A DNA stretch of 39,045 bases from an uncultured Lachnospiraceae bacterium (GTDB lineage: Bacteria > Bacillota > Clostridia > Lachnospirales > Lachnospiraceae): NCBI GenBank assembly GCA_946491665.1, contig CAMLYL010000019.1:1-39045 (forward strand), in the 5' to 3' direction. The notes under the pieces were generated by a model. The model was not told where the DNA came from. It saw only the letters and a program-made list of their open reading frames with translations, and made no database searches. The translations under genes were made by a program, and so were the position numbers. Shown here one piece after another: positions 35,023 through 39,045 of this stretch (position 1 is the first letter of the stretch; each line of letters begins with the position of its first letter).

Positions 35023-35513
35023 TGCAGGATGGAGAAATGGCAAAAGAAAGCGGGAAACAGGCAGATGGAATGGTACAGATCCGTCCTATGAGTCCGGCGG
35101 ATATACCGGCAGCAGCGGCACTGGAGCGTCAGTCGTTTTCGGAACCCTGGAGTGAACAGGGATTTGAGGATGCGCTTCTGGGACAACAGAATATTTTTCT
35201 GGTTGCCGAGCCGGAAGATGACAGAATAGCCGGATATATTGGACTGTATGGTTCCTTTGATGAGGGAGATATTACAAATGTGGCAGTGGAGGAAGGCTTT
35301 CGCGGCCGGGGAATCGGAACTCTGTTAGTAAATGCTGTGAAAGAGATGGCGGTACGTCAGGGCATCCGGCAGATTTTTCTGGAGGTAAGAGAGTCTAATG
35401 AAGCGGCCAGGAACCTTTACCGCAGCTGTGGATTTGAACCCTGCGGCAGAAGAAAAGATTTTTACCGGGAGCCTGTGGAAGATGCCATACTGATGCAGAT
35501 AAGCCTTGGATGA
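35019..35513 (+). CDS. rimI: Ribosomal-protein-alanine N-acetyltransferase RimI
   Basis: RimI is a GNAT enzyme that acetylates the N-terminal Ala of ribosomal protein S18 and, in some species, other proteins. The 164-residue protein has the acetyl-CoA loop RGRGIGTLL, NVAVEEGFRG before it, and the closing ESNEAARNLYRSCGFEPCGRR. It is longer than usual at its start: family homology begins near MVQIRPMSPADI (residue 18 on). A start at 35019 is kept because it overlaps the tsaB stop and GGGGAAG precedes it; the Met at 35022 is equally possible. It sits in the tsaE-tsaB-rimI cassette. Confidence 0.9.
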   Translation: MMQDGEMAKESGKQADGMVQIRPMSPADIPAAAALERQSFSEPWSEQGFEDALLGQQNIFLVAEPEDDRIAGYIGLYGSFDEGDITNVAVEEGFRGRGIGTLLVNAVKEMAVRQGIRQIFLEVRESNEAARNLYRSCGFEPCGRRKDFYREPVEDAILMQISLG

Positions 35514-35530
35514 GATACCGGGAGGAGAAT

Positions 35531-35761
35531 ATGCAGCGGGAACATCGACTGTTTTGTAATTGTTGCGGAAAAGAGATTTGTATTGAAATAGGAAAAGATA
35601 TGGAAGAATACTTCCATTTGAGAAAAAGCTGGGGCTACTTTTCCGGAAAAGACGGAATTACCCAGACGGCGGATATCTGTGAAGCATGCATGGACGCGTG
35701 GATGCGTGGATTCCGGATTCCTCCGGAGCGAGTGGAAAGGACGGAATTATTTGAATGTTAG
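35531..35761 (+). CDS. Small Cys-rich protein, possible zinc ribbon
   Basis: I recognise no family. The 76-residue protein has C9, C11, C12 and C17 at its start (FCNCCGKEIC) and a second pair C50/C53 (CEAC), a spacing that could bind one zinc ion. The middle is aromatic and charged (YFHLRKSWGYFSGKDG). ATG 35531, five nt after GGAGG, is preferred; the frame also opens at 35510 in an ATGA overlap with rimI. It overlaps the rnz start by 7 nt, so it is co-translated with a tRNA-processing set. A role in tRNA or ribosome work is inference from position. Confidence 0.75.
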   Translation: MQREHRLFCNCCGKEICIEIGKDMEEYFHLRKSWGYFSGKDGITQTADICEACMDAWMRGFRIPPERVERTELFEC

Positions 35762-36666
35762 ATGTTTGTCTTTTGGGAACAGGCGGCATGATGCCTCTGC
35801 CCTATCGGAAACTGACGGCGCTGATGACCCGTTATAACGGCAGCAATCTTCTGATTGACTGCGGGGAGGGGACGCAGGTGGCTGTGAAAGAGAAAGGATG
35901 GAGTTTCCATCCTATAGATGTGATCTGTTTTACCCACTATCATGCTGATCATATCAGCGGACTGCCGGGGCTTTTGCTTACTATGGGAAACGCGGAGCGT
36001 ACAGAGCCGCTTCTTATGATTGGTCCCAGAGGTCTGGAACGGGTAGTGAATTCTCTGCGGATCATTGCCCCCGAACTTCCCTTTGATATCCGGTTTCATG
36101 AGCTGGAGGAGAAGGAAGAAACGATAGAGGTAAAAGGCTATAAGATTCACGCATTCCGGGTGCAGCATAATGTGGTCTGCTATGGCTATACGCTTGAAAT
36201 TGAGAGAGCCGGAAGGTTCGATGTGGATCGGGCGAAGGAAGCTCAGATTCCGCAGAAGTTCTGGAGCCGTCTGCAGAAAGGTGAAATTATTGAGGATGGG
36301 GGACGGACGCTGACGCCGGATATGGTTCTGGGGCCGGCCAGGAAAGGGATCAGGGTAACCTACTGTACCGATACCCGCCCGGTTCCGGTGATTGCCAGAC
36401 AGGCAGCGGGGGCGGATCTTTTTATCTGCGAGGGAATGTATGCAGAAAAGGATAAGGAAGCAAAAGCCCGTCAGTATAAACACATGACCTTTTACGAGGC
36501 GGCGAAACTGGCGGCCAAAGCAGATCCCGCTGAGATGTGGCTGACCCATTTCAGTCCGTCGCTGGTTCGCGGAGATCTCTATATGAAGGATGTGAAGAAG
36601 ATTTTTCCCCGGGCATTTCTGGGCGAAGATCTGAAATCGGTGGAACTTGATTTTTTGGATGAATAA
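35755..36666 (+). CDS. rnz: Ribonuclease Z (tRNA 3' endonuclease)
   Basis: RNase Z cuts tRNA precursors after the discriminator base so that CCA can be added. The 303-residue metallo-beta-lactamase-fold protein has the zinc motif THYHADH (H61, H63, D65, H66), an early GTGGMMPLPYR and LLIDCGEGTQ, and later CTDTRPVP and LTHFSPS with further metal ligands. The length is that of the short bacterial form. The activity matters here: both tRNA genes at the end of this window lack an encoded CCA. It overlaps the Cys-rich small gene, with the start at ATG 35755. Confidence 0.92.
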   Translation: MLDVCLLGTGGMMPLPYRKLTALMTRYNGSNLLIDCGEGTQVAVKEKGWSFHPIDVICFTHYHADHISGLPGLLLTMGNAERTEPLLMIGPRGLERVVNSLRIIAPELPFDIRFHELEEKEETIEVKGYKIHAFRVQHNVVCYGYTLEIERAGRFDVDRAKEAQIPQKFWSRLQKGEIIEDGGRTLTPDMVLGPARKGIRVTYCTDTRPVPVIARQAAGADLFICEGMYAEKDKEAKARQYKHMTFYEAAKLAAKADPAEMWLTHFSPSLVRGDLYMKDVKKIFPRAFLGEDLKSVELDFLDE

Positions 36667-36762
36667 AGTTATTGTTTGCAGTTCTGGCGGACCGCAGCGC
36701 CGGCCGGCTTTTGCGTGCCGGGCAGAGCGGCTGTGAATTGTAATTGTGAGAGGATATAGAAA

Positions 36763-37785
36763 ATGAAAGAAGATGTGCTGATTCTTGCAATTGAGAGTTC
36801 TTGTGATGAGACGGCGGCGGCCGTGGTGAAGAATGGAAGAGAGGTACTTTCCAATGTGATTTCTTCCCAGATCGCCCTTCATACTTTATATGGAGGTGTT
36901 GTTCCCGAGATCGCTTCCAGAAAGCATATTGAAAAGATAAATCAGGTGATTGAGGAAGCGCTTTCTCAGGCAGGAGTGACGCTGAAAGAGATTGACGCTA
37001 TCGGAGTAACCTATGGTCCCGGTCTGGTGGGCGCCCTGCTGGTCGGGGTTGCCGAGGCGAAGGCCATCAGTTATGCTGCAAAGATTCCGCTGGTAGGAGT
37101 GCATCATATTGAAGGGCATATCAGCGCCAATTATATAGAAAATAAGGATCTGGAACCGCCCTTTTTATGTCTTGTGGTTTCCGGCGGACATACCCATCTG
37201 GTAAAAGTGTCGGATTACGGAAAATATGAGATTCTGGGAAAAACCCGGGACGATGCTGCCGGAGAGGCTTTTGACAAGGTGGCCCGGGCCATCGGTCTTG
37301 GCTATCCCGGCGGTCCGAAGATTGAAAAAGCATCTTATCAGGGGAATCCGGAGGCTGTTTCGTTTCCGAAGGCCAGGGTGGCGGATAATCCTTACGATTT
37401 CAGTTTCAGCGGCGTGAAGTCTGCCGTACTGAATTATATTAACGGATGCAGAATGAAGCAGATTGAGATTGTGCCCGAGGATATTGCCGCCTCTTTTCAA
37501 AAAGCAGTCGTGGATGTGCTGGTGGCTCATTCCATGCACGCAGTTGAAGAATTTGGAATCAGAAAATTTGCCATTGCCGGCGGCGTGGCTTCCAATGGCG
37601 TGCTTCGGGAAAGTATGCGGGAAGCATGCCGGAAAAGAGGCGTGGCCTTTTATCACCCGGCACCGATTCTCTGTACAGATAACGCAGCCATGATTGGCGC
37701 TGCGGCTTATTATGAATATCTGGCGGGCACCCGGCATGGACTGGATCTGAATGCAGTTCCCAATCTGAGACTGGGAGAGCGGTAA
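36763..37785 (+). CDS. tsaD: TsaD, tRNA t6A threonylcarbamoyltransferase
   Basis: TsaD is the catalytic subunit that transfers threonylcarbamoyl from its AMP form to A37 of tRNA. The 340-residue protein has the ASKHA start [15 protein letters not shown] and metal-binding His pair HIEGH (H115, H119). It also has [43 protein letters not shown] and CTDNAAMIG. These match the family end to end. It follows rnz after 96 nt (no clear terminator), so it is probably co-transcribed with tsaE-tsaB. Start ATG 36763 follows GAGAGGA. Confidence 0.97.
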   Translation: MKEDVLILAIESSCDETAAAVVKNGREVLSNVISSQIALHTLYGGVVPEIASRKHIEKINQVIEEALSQAGVTLKEIDAIGVTYGPGLVGALLVGVAEAKAISYAAKIPLVGVHHIEGHISANYIENKDLEPPFLCLVVSGGHTHLVKVSDYGKYEILGKTRDDAAGEAFDKVARAIGLGYPGGPKIEKASYQGNPEAVSFPKARVADNPYDFSFSGVKSAVLNYINGCRMKQIEIVPEDIAASFQKAVVDVLVAHSMHAVEEFGIRKFAIAGGVASNGVLRESMREACRKRGVAFYHPAPILCTDNAAMIGAAAYYEYLAGTRHGLDLNAVPNLRLGER

Positions 37786-37850
37786 AGGCTGTCAGGCGCG
37801 AGGTTACAGTGCAGATATGAAGCATTCTGAAATATGAAAGGATCCGGAAG

Positions 37851-38549
37851 ATGATGAAGAAGCATGTGGCAATTGTTCTGGCAGCGGGAACCGGTTCCCG
37901 GATGAAAAGTGATATTCCGAAGCAGTATCTTAATTTGAGGGGAAAACCGGTGTTGTATTATTCTCTGAAGGCTTTCGAAGAAAGTTTTGTGGATGAGATC
38001 ATTCTGGTAACCGGGGAAGGATGGCAGGAATACTGCAGAAGTGAGATTGCGGAGCGGTATCAGTTAAAAAAGGTAAAAAAAATTGTTGCCGGCGGGGCGG
38101 AGCGGTACGATTCTGTGTATCGGGCGCTCTGTGAGACAGACGGGGCCGATTATGTTTATATTCATGACGGAGCCCGTCCCTTTCTGAACGGGCAGATACT
38201 GGAAAATGCCAGGCGGACAGTGGAGCAGTTCGGCACCGCAGTGGCGGGAATGCCGGTAAAAGATACAATAAAGATTGTTGATGAGGATCAGTTTGTAAAG
38301 GATACCCCGCCGCGCAGCAGAGTATGGCAGATTCAGACGCCCCAGGTGTTTTCCCGGGATCTGATTATTTCGGCCTATCGGAAGCTTTATGAGGCGGAAG
38401 CGTTTGAGGGTATTACAGATGATGCGATGGTGGTTGAAAAAATGGAAGGGACTCCGGTAAAGCTGTTCGAGGCGTCTTATCAGAATATAAAAATCACGAC
38501 CCCGGAGGATCTGGCGGCGGCGGAAATATGGGATCAGATGTCTTTCTGA
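37851..38549 (+). CDS. ispD: 2-C-methyl-D-erythritol 4-phosphate cytidylyltransferase
   Basis: IspD makes CDP-methylerythritol in the non-mevalonate isoprenoid pathway. The 232-residue protein has the nucleotide-binding start VLAAGTGSRMKSDIPKQYL, HDGARPF, MPVKDTIK, TPQVF and TDDAMVVE, all expected. Its fold is shared with other cytidylyltransferases such as TarI, but length and motifs fit IspD. Two adjacent ATGs (37851, 37854) follow AAAGGA. It follows tsaD by 65 nt; the neighbour ispF is not here. Confidence 0.92.
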   Translation: MMKKHVAIVLAAGTGSRMKSDIPKQYLNLRGKPVLYYSLKAFEESFVDEIILVTGEGWQEYCRSEIAERYQLKKVKKIVAGGAERYDSVYRALCETDGADYVYIHDGARPFLNGQILENARRTVEQFGTAVAGMPVKDTIKIVDEDQFVKDTPPRSRVWQIQTPQVFSRDLIISAYRKLYEAEAFEGITDDAMVVEKMEGTPVKLFEASYQNIKITTPEDLAAAEIWDQMSF

Positions 38550-38674
38550 TATGAGAAAGGAACATCCGCAATCACATTTCCGAAGCGTATTGGCGGCCGC
38601 ACGGTTCATTTTGGGGCAAATAGAAGCGAATATTCGCCTGTGTGAAAAAGAAGTCAAAAAAATGAAATTAATTG
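38550..38674 (+). other. Spacer between ispD and tRNA promoter
   Basis: Nothing recognisable is seen in these 125 bases. Confidence 0.5.
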
Positions 38675-38703
38675 TTGACATGAGGCGGGTTTGATTGTAT
38701 AAT
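38675..38703 (+). promoter_or_regulatory. Consensus promoter of the tRNA-Ser pair
   Basis: A perfect TTGACA (38675-38680), 17 nt, and a perfect TATAAT (38698-38703) end 31 nt before the first tRNA. This strength is typical of stable RNA genes. Confidence 0.9.
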
Positions 38704-38734
38704 CATTTGTGCGCTGACAAAAGCGCAAAGCTTT

Positions 38735-38820
38735 GGAGAGATATCGAAGTGGTCATAACGAGGCGGTCTTGAAAACCGTTTGTCCGCAAGGGCGCGTGGG
38801 TTCGAATCCCACTCTCTCCG
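38735..38820 (+). tRNA. tRNA-Ser (anticodon UGA)
   Basis: The acceptor stem GGAGAGA (38735-38741) pairs with TCTCTCC (38813-38819), discriminator G at 38820. The anticodon TGA at 38770-38772 sits in the loop CT-TGA-AA, and the T arm contains GGTTCGAATCCC. A long variable arm marks it as a class II (Ser) tRNA. CCA is not encoded; TTA follows. Confidence 0.96.
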
Positions 38821-38864
38821 TTATCGACTGCTATGTCGATTGAATCATATATTATAATTAATTC

Positions 38865-38954
38865 GGAGAAGTACCCAAGCTGGCCGAAGGGACACCCCTG
38901 GAAAGGGTGCAGGTCGTTAACAGCGGCGCGAGGGTTCAAATCCCTCCTTCTCCG
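38865..38954 (+). tRNA. tRNA-Ser (anticodon GGA)
   Basis: GGAGAAG (38865-38871) pairs with CTTCTCC (38947-38953), discriminator G at 38954. The anticodon is GGA at 38900-38902, between stems CACCC and GGGTG. A long variable arm fits tRNA-Ser. CCA is not encoded. It lies 44 nt after the first tRNA and is probably co-transcribed. Confidence 0.96.
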
Positions 38955-38957
38955 CTA

Positions 38958-38984
38958 TTTTTTATCCCTCTGAGGGATAAAAAA
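38958..38984. terminator. 27 bp palindrome after the tRNA pair
   Basis: TTTTTTATCCCTC (38958-38970) and GAGGGATAAAAAA (38972-38984) form a perfect 13-bp stem around one base. The T run leads and the A run follows, the reverse of a normal terminator, so pausing or RNA-end formation is possible but not certain. Confidence 0.5.
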
Positions 38985-39000
38985 TAAATTAAAAAAGTTG

Positions 39001-39029
39001 TTGACAAACGCCTGAAAGTGTGATAACCT
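39001..39029 (+). promoter_or_regulatory. Possible promoter at the right edge
   Basis: A perfect TTGACA (39001-39006), 17 nt and a poor -10 TAACCT (39024-39029). The gene it would serve lies beyond the window, perhaps another stable RNA. Confidence 0.4.
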
Positions 39030-39045
39030 ATTCTGGCTGTCGCAA

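Noticed and set aside
35758..36882. 374-codon frame antisense to rnz
   Set aside because: It is a shadow frame over rnz and the tsaD start, with a composition typical of reverse-strand reading and no known domain.

Overview
The window looks like a chromosomal segment of a Gram-positive Clostridia, most likely a Lachnospiraceae gut anaerobe; the genus is not resolved. The basis is the gene set and order (cdaA-cdaR, YbbR and UPF0735/PheB proteins, DUF975, tex, tsaE-tsaB-rimI-rnz-tsaD-ispD), strong GGAGG ribosome sites, a GAAC-N4-GTTC LexA box, and tRNA genes without an encoded CCA. Almost everything is on the + strand. The backbone has moderate GC and is mostly housekeeping.

Region by region. 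1-1450 is a degraded flank on the - strand: a DUF4160 gene and its small partner, two copies of a structured 184-234 bp repeat, and the fused remnant of a response regulator and its histidine kinase. 1583-2089 holds the native SOS-type promoter of uvrB and the first 90 codons of uvrB, ended by a stop exactly at a junction. 2090-7706 is a visibly AT-rich island carrying a tightly packed four-gene operon: a protein with two GHKL ATPase modules and a histidine-kinase-like H-box, a stand-alone receiver-like protein, an HNH nuclease and an N6-adenine DNA methyltransferase. The island ends with a foreign, AT-rich copy of the uvrB 5' end fused in frame to the rest of uvrB. uvrA follows.

After uvrBA come mreB/mbl, recD2, a comF-like gene, two membrane proteins of unknown function, and then c-di-AMP synthesis (cdaA, cdaR). 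An HPr-like protein and the sulfate-activation pair cysD-cysNC follow, then glmM. Next are prfB, with its programmed +1 frameshift, and pheB-hom (homoserine branch). A gene for a TIR-transmembrane-leucine-rich-repeat protein stands alone between strong terminators. Two convergent small membrane-protein genes (DUF975 and a DUF4190-like protein) follow, then a 95 bp inverted-repeat element, and tex.

The right end is a tRNA-maturation block: tsaE-tsaB-rimI, a small Cys-rich protein, rnz, tsaD, ispD and two tRNA-Ser genes (anticodons UGA and GGA).

The strongest candidate for an undescribed system is the four-gene island in uvrB. It looks like a restriction-modification unit with its own phosphorelay-like signalling pair. 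It has split uvrB, replaced its 5' end and separated the working gene from its LexA box. No integrase or transposase is visible in it. A second candidate immune or signalling gene is the TIR-TM-LRR protein.
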